DNA of 64,000 nucleotides from Paragordius varius (lineage: Eukaryota; Nematomorpha): the NCBI GenBank assembly GCA_964247055.1, contig OZ176060.1:1054001-1118000 (forward strand), given 5' to 3'. Position 1 is the first letter of the stretch, and every line of letters begins with the position of its first letter. Both the position numbers and the translations under genes were made by a program. The notes under the pieces were generated by a model. The model was given only the letters and a program-made list of their open reading frames with translations, made no database searches and was not told the DNA's origin. Positions 37,910-51,624 of this stretch are shown here, piece by piece.

Positions 37910-39291
37910 ATTTTTCAACAAAAATAATCTTAAAATTCTCAATTTTGAACAAAAAAATTAAAAAAATCAAAAAATTATTCAAAAAATAACAATATTTCAT
38001 TCAAAAATAACAATATTCATTCTTCTTCTCTATATATATACATATACATATATATATATATATATAATAATAACAACAATATAACAACTAAAAATAACAA
38101 ATCTACACTCATTTCATCTACATACATAAATGAGAGAGAGTGTATGTGTAGCAGCAACAACAACAACAACAATTAGTAGTGTGTGTGAGAGAGAGAGAGA
38201 GTGTACAACAACTACACACACAACAAGAGTGACGTCACTCTTGTTGTGTGTGTAGTTGTGACGGACACTTACTCACATCATTAATAAATGATGAAGAAGA
38301 AGAAGAAGAATTGAGAGAGAAGAATGTTTTTGTTGTTGATTCTTGTTAAGACACACACACAAATACATGATTGAATGAATGAATGATGAAAATGTTACAC
38401 ACTACTACTAAAGAAGAATAATGAAGAATATTGTTGAAGAAATGAGTGTTATTCTTGTTTTTCATTCTTTTTTTGAATAAGAATGAATATTTTTTGAACA
38501 TTTTAATGAAAATTAATGAATATTACACTTAAAAATGATATTTTTGACACTTTTTTGATAATTTTACTGAATAATTCATGACTAAATGAGTGAATTTTTG
38601 AAAAATTAAGAATTTTATTAGTTAAAATTGATTTTTTCATGAATATTTTGAATAAAAATGAATATTTTTCAATAAATTTTGAACAAAAAATGAATTTTTC
38701 ATTCTTTTTTGAACAAAAATGATGTTTTTTCTTGAAATTTTTGAGAAATTCTTACAAAATTGAATAAAAATTTGAGAAATTGACACTTTTTTTGAACAAA
38801 AATTCCATTTTTTTGAATATTTTTGAGTAAAAAATGAATTTTTCTTAAAATTAACTATAAATTCTTCAAAAAATAAGTGAAATTGGTAAAAATTTAGTAA
38901 TTTTTGAATAAAAAATGAATTAATCTTGCTTAAAATTGTCATTTCTCTCAAAAAAATTAAAAAAAATATTATTTTTAACATCAAAAACAAGAATAAATCT
39001 TTATAAATGTCAAATTTCAACATAAATAATTAAAAAATCCACAAAATATTCATCAAATCTTCAAAAATTGTTCAAAAATGTCATTTTTCAACAAAAATAA
39101 TCTTAAAATTCTCAATTTTGAACAAAAAAATTAAAAAAATCAAAAAATTATTCAAAAAATAACAATATTTCATTCAAAAATAACAATATTCATTCTTCTT
39201 CTCTATATATATACATATACATATATATATATATATAATAATAACAACAATATAACAACTAAAAATAACAAATCTACACTCATTTCATCTA
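37910..39291. repeat. 1,173 bp offset pair, 0.2 kb identical tract
   Basis: The segment at about 37,910-38,118 matches about 39,083-39,291, including an unusual ATAACAACAATATAACAACT stretch. The palindromes that follow are of different classes. Confidence 0.75.
38208..38259. repeat. Palindrome 28, 52 bp perfect, short core
   Basis: The core is GAGTGACGTCACTC instead of the 20-bp form: one TGA is missing from the left TGATGA and one TCA from the right TCATCA. The arms (ACAACTACACACACAACAA) still pair perfectly. TGACGTCA is kept. Confidence 0.95.
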
Positions 39292-39383
39292 CATACATAA
39301 ATGAGAGAGAGAGATGTGTAGCAGCAACAACAACAACAACTACAACAATCACTAGTGTGTGAGTGGGTGGAGAGAGAGTGTGT

Positions 39384-39441
39384 ACAACTACACTCACCAC
39401 AAGAGTGATGACGTCATCACTCTTGTGGTGAGTGTAGTTGT
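39384..39441. repeat. Palindrome 29, 58 bp perfect, class 2
   Basis: Class 2 arms and intact core. The full 20-bp core is back in this unit, next to the short-core unit. Confidence 0.95.
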
Positions 39442-40591
39442 TGTGAGTGATGAAGAAGAATATTATTATTATTAGAAGAAGAAGAAGAAGAGGAGAGAGA
39501 GAAGAAGGTTTTTTGTTGTTGATTCATGTTGAGACACACACATATACATGATTGAATGAATGAATGAAGAAAATGTTACATTACTACTAATAAGAATGAT
39601 GAATATTGTTGAAGAATGGAGAATATTCTTGATTTTTATACTGTTTTTTGACTAAAAATAAGGTTTTTTGAGACAATTATACTAGAATTATGAATATTAC
39701 ACTTAAAAATGACAATTTTGACACTTTTTTTGATGATTTGCTCAAGAATTTTGGACATTCTTAATCAATTTATGAATATTTTTGTTGAAAATTGACATTT
39801 TTGACACTTTTAAGGTTGTTTTTCTCAATAATTCTTGAATAAATGTGTTAAAAGTTTCAAAAATTAAGATTTTTACATTAAAATTTGTCTTTTTTTCTTA
39901 ATTTTTATAATTATTTCTTGAAAAATGAGTAAAAAGTTGGAGAATTTTGAGTTTTTTGAATAAAAATTGAGTCTTTTTTCTAAATTTTCACTAAAAAATG
40001 AATTTTTTCTCTAGTTTTTGACAAAAAATTGAATTTTTAGTTGAAATTCATCAAAAAATCTTCAAAAATTAAACAAAAATTACAAAAATTTAGGATTTTT
40101 TGAGTTAAAATTGAATATTTCCTACTCAAAATTGAGAAATTTAATTAAAAATGAGATAAAACTAGTAAAAATAACTAAAATATATACAAAATATTCATCA
40201 AATCTTGAAAAAATCAAGAAAAATATCATTTTTAAGATTAAAAACAAGAATAAATCTTCAAAAATGTCAAAAATTTCAACAAAAATAATTAAAAAATCCT
40301 AAAAATACTCAAAAATATTACTAAAAAATAACAAAATTAAAGATAAAATATTAAAAAATAAAAAAATAATCCTAAAATTGTCTTTATTTAATCAAAAAAT
40401 AACAATTCTTCTTCTCTATATATATACATATACATATATATAATAACAAAAATAACAAACCAAAAATAACAAATGACACTCATTTCACTCATTTCATCCA
40501 CATACATAAATGAGAGAGAGAGAGATGTGTAGCAGCAACAACAACAACAACTACAACAATCACTAGTGTGTGAGAGAGAGTGATTGTGTGT

Positions 40592-40649
40592 ACAACTACA
40601 CTCACCACAAGAGTGATGACGTCATCACTCTTGTGGTGAGTGTAGTTGT
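40592..40649. repeat. Palindrome 30, 58 bp perfect, class 2
   Basis: Class 2 arms and intact core. Confidence 0.95.
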
Positions 40650-41839
40650 TGTGAGTGATGAAGAAGAATATTATTATTATTAGATGAAGAAGAAGAAGAA
40701 GAGAAGAGAGAGAAGAAGGTTTTTGTTGTTGATTCTTGTTGAGACACATATATACATACATGATTGAATGAATGAATGATGAAAATGTTACACTACTACT
40801 ACTAAGAAGAATGAAGAAGAAATTGATGGAGAAATGATGAATATTCTTGATTTTTATACTGTTTTTTGACTAAAATTGACATTTTTAAGACAATTTTAAT
40901 AAAAATTAATGAATATTACACTTAAAAATGACAATTTTGACACTTTTTTTGATAAAAATGAAGAATTTTGGACATTCTTAATAAAATTATTGAGATTTTT
41001 GATGAAAATTGACAATTTTGACACATTTTTTGATTTTTACTGAAAAATTATTGAATAATTGAGTTAAAAACTGAAAAATTAAGATTTTTATTACTAAAAA
41101 GTGACATTTTTTTCAAATTTTCACTAAAAATTGAATTTTTTTCTCTAATTTTTGAGTGAGAAACTGAATTTTTCTTATTTTTTCAGTAAAATTTGACTTT
41201 TTTCTTGAAAATATTCAAAAATTGTTACAAAAATGAGTGAAAAAATGAAAAATTAACACTTTTTTTGAATAAAAATTGAATTTTTTACTGAAATTTAGGA
41301 GAAATTCTTCAAAAATTAAACAAAAATTACAAAAATTTAGAATTTTTTATATAAAAAATGAATTATTTCTACTTAAAAATGAGAATTTTAGTTAAAAAAT
41401 GAATAAAAATTAAAAAAAATGACAAAAAATATCTAAAATATCCAAGAAATATTAATAAAATCATCAAAAATGTCAAATATTCAACAAAAATCATTAAAAA
41501 CAGTTCAAAAAATACTCAAAAAATTAAAAAAATCAAAAAAAAATATTAAAAAATAACAAAATTACACAAAAAATATCATACAATATTAAAATTGTCCTAT
41601 TATTCAACAATAAATTAAAAACGATATTAAAAAAATAACAAATCTTCTTCTTATATATACATATATATATATATAATAATAACAAAAATAACATATAAAA
41701 ATAACAAATGACACTCATTTCATCCACATACATAAATGAGAGAAATGAGAGATGCAGCTACACATCCAACAACAACTACAACAATTAAGAATGATGTGTG
41801 TGTATGTGTGTGAGTGTGAGAGAGAGAGAGAGATGTATA

Positions 41840-41899
41840 CACAACTACACTCACAACAAGAGTGATGACGTCATCACTCTTGTTGTGAGTGTAGTTGTG
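41840..41899. repeat. Palindrome 31, 60 bp perfect, class 1
   Basis: Class 1 arms extended by one C/G pair. Flanked by ATGTATACA on the left, as at 1,942 and 59,937. Confidence 0.95.
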
Positions 41900-43071
41900 A
41901 TGGACACTTGTTAATTAATGAAGAAGAAGAGGAGAGAGGAGAGAGAAGAAGGTTTTTGTTGTTGATTCTAGTTGAGACACACACATACATACATGATTGA
42001 ATGAATGAATGAAGAAAATGTTACTCACTACTACTAAAGAAGAATGAAGAATATTGATGAAGAAAAGATGATTATTCTTGTTTTACACTTATTTTTTGAC
42101 TAAAATTGAAGATTTTTGAGACAATTTTACTAGAATTATTAATATTTTTGTTGAAAATTGACATTTTTGACACTTTTTTCGATGATTTACTCAAGAATAT
42201 TGGACATTCTTAATAAAATTATTGAGATTTTTGATGAAAATTGACAATTTTGACACATTTTTTGATTTTTACTGAAAAATTATTGAATAATTGAGTTAAA
42301 AACTGAAAAATTAAGATTTTTATTACTAAAAAGTGACATTTTTTTCAAATTTTCACTAAAAATTGAATTTTTTTCTCTAATTTTTGAGTGAGAAACTGAA
42401 TTTTTCTTATTTTTTCAGTAAAATTTGACTTTTTTCTTGAAAATATTCAAAAATTGTTACAAAAATGAGTGAAAAAATGAAAAATTAACACTTTTTTTGA
42501 ATAAAAATTGAATTTTTTACTGAAATTTAGGAGAAATTCTTCAAAAATTAAACAAAAATTACAAAAATTTAGAATTTTTTATATAAAAAATGAATTATTT
42601 CTACTTAAAAATGAGAATTTTAGTTAAAAAATGAATAAAAATTAAAAAAAATGACAAAAAATATCTAAAATATCCAAGAAATATTAATAAAATCATCAAA
42701 AATGTCAAATATTCAACAAAAATCATTAAAAACAGTTCAAAAAATACTCAAAAAATTAAAAAAATCAAAAAAAAATATTAAAAAATAACAAAATTACACA
42801 AAAAATATCATACAATATTAAAATTGTCCTATTATTCAACAATAAATTAAAAACGATATTAAAAAAATAACAAATCTTCTTCTTATATATACATATATAT
42901 ATATATAATAATAACAAAAATAACATATAAAAATAACAAATGACACTCATTTCATCCACATACATAAATGAGAGAAATGAGAGATGCAGCTACACATCCA
43001 ACAACAACTACAACAATTAAGAATGATGTGTGTGTATGTGTGTGAGTGTGAGAGAGAGAGAGAGATGTATA

Positions 43072-43131
43072 CACAACTACACTCACAACAAGAGTGATGA
43101 CGTCATCACTCTTGTTGTGAGTGTAGTTGTG
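43072..43131. repeat. Palindrome 32, 60 bp perfect, class 1
   Basis: Identical to palindrome 31, +1,232 bp. Confidence 0.95.
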
Positions 43132-44359
43132 ATGGACACTTGTTAATTAATGAAGAAGAAGAGGAGAGAGGAGAGAGAAGAAGGTTTTTGTTGTTGATTC
43201 TAGTTGAGACACACACATATATACATGATTAAATGAATGAATGAAGAGAATGTTACACACTACTACTCAAGAAGAATGAAGAATATTATAGATGATTATT
43301 CTTGATTTAATACTGTTTTTTGAATAAGAATAAGAATTTTGAGACAATTTTACTAGAATTATTAATAATATAGCTGAAATTGACATTTTTGAGACAATTT
43401 TAATGAAAAACAAGATTATTTTTGTGTTAAATTGACACTTTTGATACTTTTTTTGATGATTTACCCAAGAATTTTGGACATTCTTAATCAAATAATGAAT
43501 ATTTATGTTGAAAATTGACATTTTTGATACTTTTTAAGGTTTTTCTAGTGAAAATTCATGAATAAATGACTGATTTTTGAAGAATTTTGAATTTTTTGAG
43601 TAAAAATTGACTTTTTTTCTAATTTTTCACTAAAAAAATGATTTTTTTCTTTAATTTTTGACAAAAAGATGAATTTTTCTTATTTTTTTGAATAAAACAT
43701 CAATTTTTAGTTGGATTTTTGATTAAATTCTTGAAAAAATGAATCAAAATTTCAAAAATTGACACTTTTTTTGAATAAAATTCATTATTTTTGAGTCAAA
43801 ACTGAATTTTCTCTTGAAATTTAGCAGAAATTCTTCAAAAAATAAGTGAAAATTTCAAAAATTCAGAATTTTTTAAATAAAAAATGAATAATTCATCGTC
43901 AAAATTGAATTTTTCATTGAAAAATGAGTAAAAACTAGAAAAAATAACTAGAATATCCACAAAATATTCATCAAATCTTCAAAAAACGTTCAAAAATGTC
44001 ATTTTTCAACCAAAATAATGATAAAAATTAACAAAAACAATTAAAAAATGATAAAAAATACTCAAAAATAACAAAAACAAATAAAAAATAATCAAAAAAT
44101 AATTAAAAATACTCAAAAAATGAATAAAATTCAAAAAAATTCTTAAAATTGTCCTATTATTCAACAAAAAATAACATTCTTCATTCTTCTTCTCTATATA
44201 TATACATATATATAATAACAAAAATAACAAACAAAAATAACAATCATCACTCATTTCATCCATTTACAAATGAGTGTGTGAGAGAGAGAGAGAGATGTGC
44301 ACCACCACCACCAACAACTACAACAACAACTAGTAGTGTGTGTGAGAGAGAGTGTAACA

Positions 44360-44415
44360 CAACAACACTCACAACAAGAGTGATGACGTCATCACTCTTG
44401 TTGTGAGTGTTGTTG
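44360..44415. repeat. Palindrome 33, 56 bp perfect, class 4
   Basis: Class 4. The 1,209 bp family begins at or just outside this left arm. Confidence 0.95.
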
Positions 44416-45568
44416 AAGAAGAATATTATTATTATTAGATGAAGAAGAAGAGAAGAGAAGAGAGAGAAGAATGTTTTTGTTGTTGATTCTAGTTGACACA
44501 CAGACACACATACATGATTGAATGAATGAATGAAGAAAATGTTACTCACTACTACTAAAGAAGAATGATGAATATTGTTGAAGAAATGATGGATATTCTT
44601 GTTTTTCAACAATTTTTGAATAAAAATAAGGTTTTTTGAGACAATTTTACTAAAATTAAGAATGATTTTCTTTAAAAATGACAATTTTGACACTTTTTTC
44701 GATGATTTACTCAACAATTTTGGACATTCTTAATCAAATTATGAATATTATTGTTGAAAATTGACATTTTTGACTCTTTTTTGATGATTTTACTCAAGAA
44801 TTCATGAATATTTGACTGATTTTTGAAGAATTTTGAGTTTTTTTACTTAAAATTTAGTTTTTTTTCTACTTTTTTGAATAAAAATTCATTTTTTTCTCTA
44901 GTTTTTGACAAAAAATTGAATTTTTAGTTGAAATTTATGAAAAATTCTTGAAAAAATGAATAAAATTTCAAAAATTAACACTTTTTTTGATGAAAACATC
45001 ATGTTTTTTGAATATTTTTGACTAAAAATTGAATTTTTTCCTGAAATTTAGTAAAAATTCTTCAAAAAATAAGTGAAAATTACAAAAATTCCGAATTTTT
45101 TGAATAAAAATCAATTATTTCTTACTCAAAATTGAGAAATTTAATTAAAAATGAGCAAAAACTAGAAAAAATGACAAATAATAAGTAAAATATCCACAAA
45201 ATATTGATAAAATCATCAAAAATGTCATTTATAAACCAAAAAATTCTTCAAAAATATTAATTTTAATGAAAAAATCATCAATTTTAATCAAAAAATACTC
45301 AAAATACTCAAAAAATGAATAAAATTAAAAAAAAATAAAAAAAATATTTAAAATTGTCCTATTTTTCATTCAAAAATAACATTTTTATTCTTCTTCTCTA
45401 TATACATATATATATAATAACAAAAATAACAAACAAAAATAACAAATGACACTCATTTCATCAATTAAAAGTGTGTGAGAGAGAGAGAGAGATGTGCAGC
45501 AGCAACAACTACAACAACAACAACTACAACTAGTGTATGTGTGTGTGAGAGAGAGAATGAGTGTACAA

Positions 45569-45624
45569 CAACAACACTCACAACAAGAGTGATGACGTCA
45601 TCACTCTTGTTGTGAGTGTTGTTG
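45569..45624. repeat. Palindrome 34, 56 bp perfect, class 4
   Basis: Copy of palindrome 33, +1,209 bp, with a different left simple-sequence zone. Confidence 0.95.
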
Positions 45625-46777
45625 AAGAAGAATATTATTATTATTAGATGAAGAAGAAGAGAAGAGAAGAGAGAGAAGAATGTTTTTGTTGTTGATTCTA
45701 GTTGACACACAGACACACATACATGATTGAATGAATGAATGAAGAAAATGTTACTCACTACTACTAAAGAAGAATGATGAATATTGTTGAAGAAATGATG
45801 GATATTCTTGTTTTTCAACAATTTTTGAATAAAAATAAGGTTTTTTGAGACAATTTTACTAAAATTAAGAATGATTTTCTTTAAAAATGACAATTTTGAC
45901 ACTTTTTTCGATGATTTACTCAACAATTTTGGACATTCTTAATCAAATTATGAATATTATTGTTGAAAATTGACATTTTTGACTCTTTTTTGATGATTTT
46001 ACTCAAGAATTCATGAATATTTGACTGATTTTTGAAGAATTTTGAGTTTTTTTACTTAAAATTTAGTTTTTTTTCTACTTTTTTGAATAAAAATTCATTT
46101 TTTTCTCTAGTTTTTGACAAAAAATTGAATTTTTAGTTGAAATTTATGAAAAATTCTTGAAAAAATGAATAAAATTTCAAAAATTAACACTTTTTTTGAT
46201 GAAAACATCATGTTTTTTGAATATTTTTGACTAAAAATTGAATTTTTTCCTGAAATTTAGTAAAAATTCTTCAAAAAATAAGTGAAAATTACAAAAATTC
46301 CGAATTTTTTGAATAAAAATCAATTATTTCTTACTCAAAATTGAGAAATTTAATTAAAAATGAGCAAAAACTAGAAAAAATGACAAATAATAAGTAAAAT
46401 ATCCACAAAATATTGATAAAATCATCAAAAATGTCATTTATAAACCAAAAAATTCTTCAAAAATATTAATTTTAATGAAAAAATCATCAATTTTAATCAA
46501 AAAATACTCAAAATACTCAAAAAATGAATAAAATTAAAAAAAAATAAAAAAAATATTTAAAATTGTCCTATTTTTCATTCAAAAATAACATTTTTATTCT
46601 TCTTCTCTATATACATATATATATAATAACAAAAATAACAAACAAAAATAACAAATGACACTCATTTCATCAATTAAAAGTGTGTGAGAGAGAGAGAGAG
46701 ATGTGCAGCAGCAACAACTACAACAACAACAACTACAACTAGTGTATGTGTGTGTGAGAGAGAGAATGAGTGTACAA

Positions 46778-46833
46778 CAACAACACTCACAACAAGAGTG
46801 ATGACGTCATCACTCTTGTTGTGAGTGTTGTTG
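46778..46833. repeat. Palindrome 35, 56 bp perfect, class 4
   Basis: Copy of palindrome 34, +1,209 bp. Confidence 0.95.
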
Positions 46834-48042
46834 AAGAAGAATATTATTATTATTAGATGAAGAAGAAGAGAAGAGAAGAGAGAGAAGAATGTTTTTATTG
46901 TTGATTCTAGTTGACACACAGACACACATACATGATTGAATGAATGAATGAAGAAAATGTTACTCACTACTACTAAAGAAGAATGATGAATATTGTTGAA
47001 GAAATGATGGATATTCTTGTTTTTCAACAATTTTTGAATAAAAATAAGGTTTTTTGAGACAATTTTACTAAAATTAAGAATGATTTTCTTTAAAAATGAC
47101 AATTTTGACACTTTTTTCGATGATTTACTCAACAATTTTGGACATTCTTAATCAAATTATGAATATTATTGTTGAAAATTGACATTTTTGACTCTTTTTT
47201 GATGATTTTACTCAAGAATTCATGAATATTTGACTGATTTTTGAAGAATTTTGAGTTTTTTTACTTAAAATTAAGTTTTTTTTCTACTTTTTTGAATAAA
47301 AATTCATTTTTTTCTCTAGTTTTTGACAAAAAATTGAATTTTTAGTTGAAATTTATGAAAAATTCTTGAAAAAATGAATAAAATTTCAAAAATTAACACT
47401 TTTTTTGATGAAAACATCATGTTTTTTGAATATTTTTGACTAAAAATTGAATTTTTTCCTGAAATTTAGTAAAAATTCTTCAAAAAATAAGTGAAAATTA
47501 CAAAAATTCCGAATTTTTTTGAATAAAAATCAATTATTCCTACTTAAAAATGAGAGTTTTAATTTAAAAATGAGTAAAAAGTAGAAAAAATTAATGAAAA
47601 ACATCCAAAATCTACGAAAAATATTCATAAAAATCATCAAAAACCTCATTTTTAAACAAAAATACCTTCAAAATTAATAATTTTAATCAAAAAATCATCA
47701 TTTTCAACAAAAAAATTAAAAAAAATTAAAAAAAATCAAAAAAAAAATTTTAAAAATTAAAAAATTACACAAAAATCAAGAATAAAATATTAAGATTGTC
47801 CTATTATTCAACAAAAAATAACAATTTTTCATTCAAAATTAACAATGTTTCATTCTTCTTATATATACATATATATATATATAATAATAATAAAAATAAC
47901 AAAAATAACAAATACATATATCTCATTCATATACAAATGAGTGTAAGAGAGAGAGAGATGTGCAACACCACCACCAACAACAACAACTACAACAAGAGTG
48001 ATGTGTGTGAGAGTGGAGAGAGTGAGTGATGTGTGTACAACT

Positions 48043-48100
48043 ACAACAACACTCACCACAAGAGTGATGACGTCATCACTCTTGTGGTGAGTGTTGTTGT
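48043..48100. repeat. Palindrome 36, 58 bp perfect, class 3
   Basis: Class 3 arms and intact core. Confidence 0.95.
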
Positions 48101-49238
48101 GAAGAAGAATATTATTATTATTATTAGAGTAGAAGAAGAAGAAGAAGAAGAGAAGAGAGAGAAGAAGGTTTTTGTTGTTGATTCTTGTTGACACACACAC
48201 ATATACATACATGATTGAATGAATGAATGATGAAAATGTTACACTACTACTACTAAAGAAGAATGAAGAATATTGTTGAAGAAGTGATGATTATTCTTGA
48301 TTTTCACTTTTTTTGACTAAAATGAAGAATTTTGAGACAATTTTAATGAAAATTAAGAATAATATTGTTTAAAATTGAATATTTTGACACTTTTAAGGTT
48401 ATGTTAGTCAAAATTCATGAATAAATGAGTTAAAATTTGAAGAATTTTGAGTTTTTTTCGGATTTTTAACTAAAAATGAAGATTTTTTCTATGAATTTTT
48501 GATTAAAAAGATGAATTTTTCTTATTTTTTGAATAAAACATCAATTTTTAGTTGAATTTTTGATGAAATTCTTGAAAAAATAAATAAAATCTTGAAAAAT
48601 TAACACTTTTACTCGTTAAAATTTATTTTTTTTGAATATTTTTGAATAAAAAATGAATTTTTAGTTGAAATTTATCAAAAATTGTCAAAAAAAGTGAGAA
48701 AAAATGAGTAAAAATAAGAAAAATTTGCAAATTTTAGTGTAAAAATCAATTTTTTTAAATGAAAAATCCATTATTTTTACTTAAAAATGAATAAATTTAA
48801 TTAAAAATTAGTAAAAACTAGAAAAAATCACAAAAATTGACTAAAATATCCAAAAAATATTCATAAAATCATCAAAAATGTCAAATTTCAACAAAAATAA
48901 TTCAAAATCAAAAATATGAATAAAATATTCAAAAAATATTCAAAAAATATTCAAAAATAATCAAAAATTAAAAAAATTCAAAAAATTATCAAAAAATATC
49001 ATATATTCCTCAAAAATAACAATGTTTCATTCAAAAATAACAAAATTAATTCTTCTTCTCTATATACATATACATATATATAATAATAACAAAAATAACA
49101 AATACATATAGTAACAAAAGTCACTCATTTCATACATATACAATTGATGTGTGTGTGAGAGAGAGAGATGTGCAGCAACAACAACAACTACAACAAGAGT
49201 GATGTGTGAGTGAGTGGAGAGAGAGAGAGAGTGTAACA

Positions 49239-49296
49239 ACAACAACACTCACCACAAGAGTGATGACGTCATCACTCTTGTGGTGAGTGTTGTTGT
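49239..49296. repeat. Palindrome 37, 58 bp perfect, class 3
   Basis: Class 3. The 1,166 bp family starts about 110 bp to its right. Confidence 0.95.
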
Positions 49297-50402
49297 GAAG
49301 AAGAATATTATTATTATTAATAGAAGAAGAGAAGAGAGAGAAGAATGTTTTTGTTGTTGATTCTTGTTGAGACACACACATATATACATGATTGATTGAA
49401 TGAATGAAGAAAATGTTACACTACTACTACTAAAGAAGAATGATGAATAAATTGTTGGAGAAGTGATTTCTTGTTTTTTTCTACTTTTTGACTAAAAATG
49501 AAGGTTTTTTGACACATTTTTACTAAATTTATGAATATTTCTGTGTTCAATTGACACTTTTGACACTTTTTCTGATGATAATGAAGATTTTTGAGACAAT
49601 ATTAATTAAATTTATGAATATTTATGTTGAAAATAACAATTTTGACACATTTTTGATAATTTTACTGAATATTTGAGTTAAAAATTGAAGAATTTTGAGT
49701 TTTTTTACTAAAAATTGAGATTTTTTTCTTATTTTTTGAATAAAAATTGAATATTTTGTTGAAATTTGGTAGAAATCCTTCAAAAAATGAGTAAAAATCT
49801 GAAAAATTAAGACTTTTATCCAATAAAATTCACTTTTTTTGATAATTTTTGACTAAAAATTGAATTTTTTCTCTTAATTTAACAGAAATTCTTCAAAAAA
49901 TAAGTGAAAATTACAAAAATTTTGAATTTTTTGAGTTAAAATTGAATATTTCTCACTCAAAATGGAGTATTTTTATATAAAAATGAGTAAAAACTAGAGA
50001 AAATGACTAAAAATAAGTAAAATATCCAAGACATATTAATATAATCATCAAAAATGTCATTTTTCAACTAAAATATCTTCAAAGTTCTCAATTTTAATCA
50101 AAATATCATCATTTTCAACAAAAAAATCAAAAAATATTAAAAAAATTCTTAAAATTGTCCTATTTTTCATTCAAAAATAAATGTTTCATTCAAAAATAAC
50201 AATATTCTTTCTTCTTCTCTATATACATATACATATACATATAATAACAAAAATAACAAATGACACTTATTTCACTCATTTCATCACATTCATAAATGAT
50301 ACACATTCACCATGTACAACAACAACAACAACAACTACTAGTGTGTATGTGTGTGAGTGATGTGTGTGTGAGAGAGTGAGTGGTGAGAGAGAGATGTAAC
50401 AA

Positions 50403-50458
50403 CAACAACAGTCACCACAAGAGTGATGACGTCATCACTCTTGTGGTGAGTGTTGTTG
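50403..50458. repeat. Palindrome 38, one arm mismatch, class 3
   Basis: The left arm reads ACAGTCACC where the right arm demands ACACTCACC. This is one unpaired position in 28; the inner 19 bp each side are perfect. Confidence 0.93.
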
Positions 50459-51568
50459 AAGAAGAAGAATATTATTATTATTAGATGAAGAAGAAGAGAA
50501 GAGAGAGAAGAAGGGTTTTTATTGTTGTTTCTTGTTGAGACACACATATATACATGATTGATTGAATGAATGAAGAAAATGTTACACTACTACTACTAAA
50601 GAAGAATGATGAATAAATTGTTGGAGAAGTGATTTCTTGTTTTTTTCTACTTTTTGACTAAAAATGAAGGTTTTTTGACACATTTTTACTAAATTTATGA
50701 ATATTTCTGTGTTCAATTGACACTTTTGACACTTTTTCTGATGATAATGAAGATTTTTGAGACAATATTAATTAAATTTATGAATATTTATGTTGAAAAT
50801 AACAATTTTGACACATTTTTGATAATTTTACTGAATATTTGAGTTAAAAATTGAAGAATTTTGAGTTTTTTTACTAAAAATTGAGATTTTTTTCTTATTT
50901 TTTGAATAAAAATTGAATATTTTGTTGAAATTTGGTAGAAATCCTTCAAAAAATGAGTAAAAATCTGAAAAATTAAGACTTTTATCCAATAAAATTCACT
51001 TTTTTTGATAATTTTTGACTAAAAATTGAATTTTTTCTCTTAATTTAACAGAAATTCTTCAAAAAATAAGTGAAAATTACAAAAATTTTGAATTTTTTGA
51101 GTTAAAATTGAATATTTCTCACTCAAAATGGAGTATTTTTATATAAAAATGAGTAAAAACTAGAGAAAATGACTAAAAATAAGTAAAATATCCAAGACAT
51201 ATTAATATAATCATCAAAAATGTCATTTTTCAACTAAAATATCTTCAAAGTTCTCAATTTTAATCAAAATATCATCATTTTCAACAAAAAAATCAAAAAA
51301 TATTAAAAAAATTCTTAAAATTGTCCTATTTTTCATTCAAAAATAAATGTTTCATTCAAAAATAACAATATTCTTTCTTCTTCTCTATATACATATACAT
51401 ATACATATAATAACAAAAATAACAAATGACACTTATTTCACTCATTTCATCACATTCATAAATGATACACATTCACCATGTACAACAACAACAACAACAA
51501 CTACTAGTGTGTATGTGTGTGAGTGATGTGTGTGTGAGAGAGTGAGTGGTGAGAGAGAGATGTAACAA

Positions 51569-51624
51569 CAACAACAGTCACCACAAGAGTGATGACGTCA
51601 TCACTCTTGTGGTGAGTGTTGTTG
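51569..51624. repeat. Palindrome 39, same arm mismatch, class 3
   Basis: Copy of palindrome 38, +1,166 bp, carrying the same one-sided change. Confidence 0.93.

Larger units (their letters stand above)
40971..43206. repeat. 1,232 bp near-identical block, about 1.8 copies
   Basis: The sequence from about 40,971 to 41,975 recurs from about 42,203 to 43,207 with no difference that I can see. It then diverges at the CACACATACATACA / CACACATATATACA step. Confidence 0.85.
44358..47514. repeat. 1,209 bp near-identical block, about 2.6 copies
   Basis: Three units with centres at 44,387, 45,596 and 46,805 are near-identical from the left palindrome arm rightward. I see two substitutions in the third copy, near 46,894 and 47,272. 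The left edge of the homology coincides with the outer end of the palindrome arm. Confidence 0.87.
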
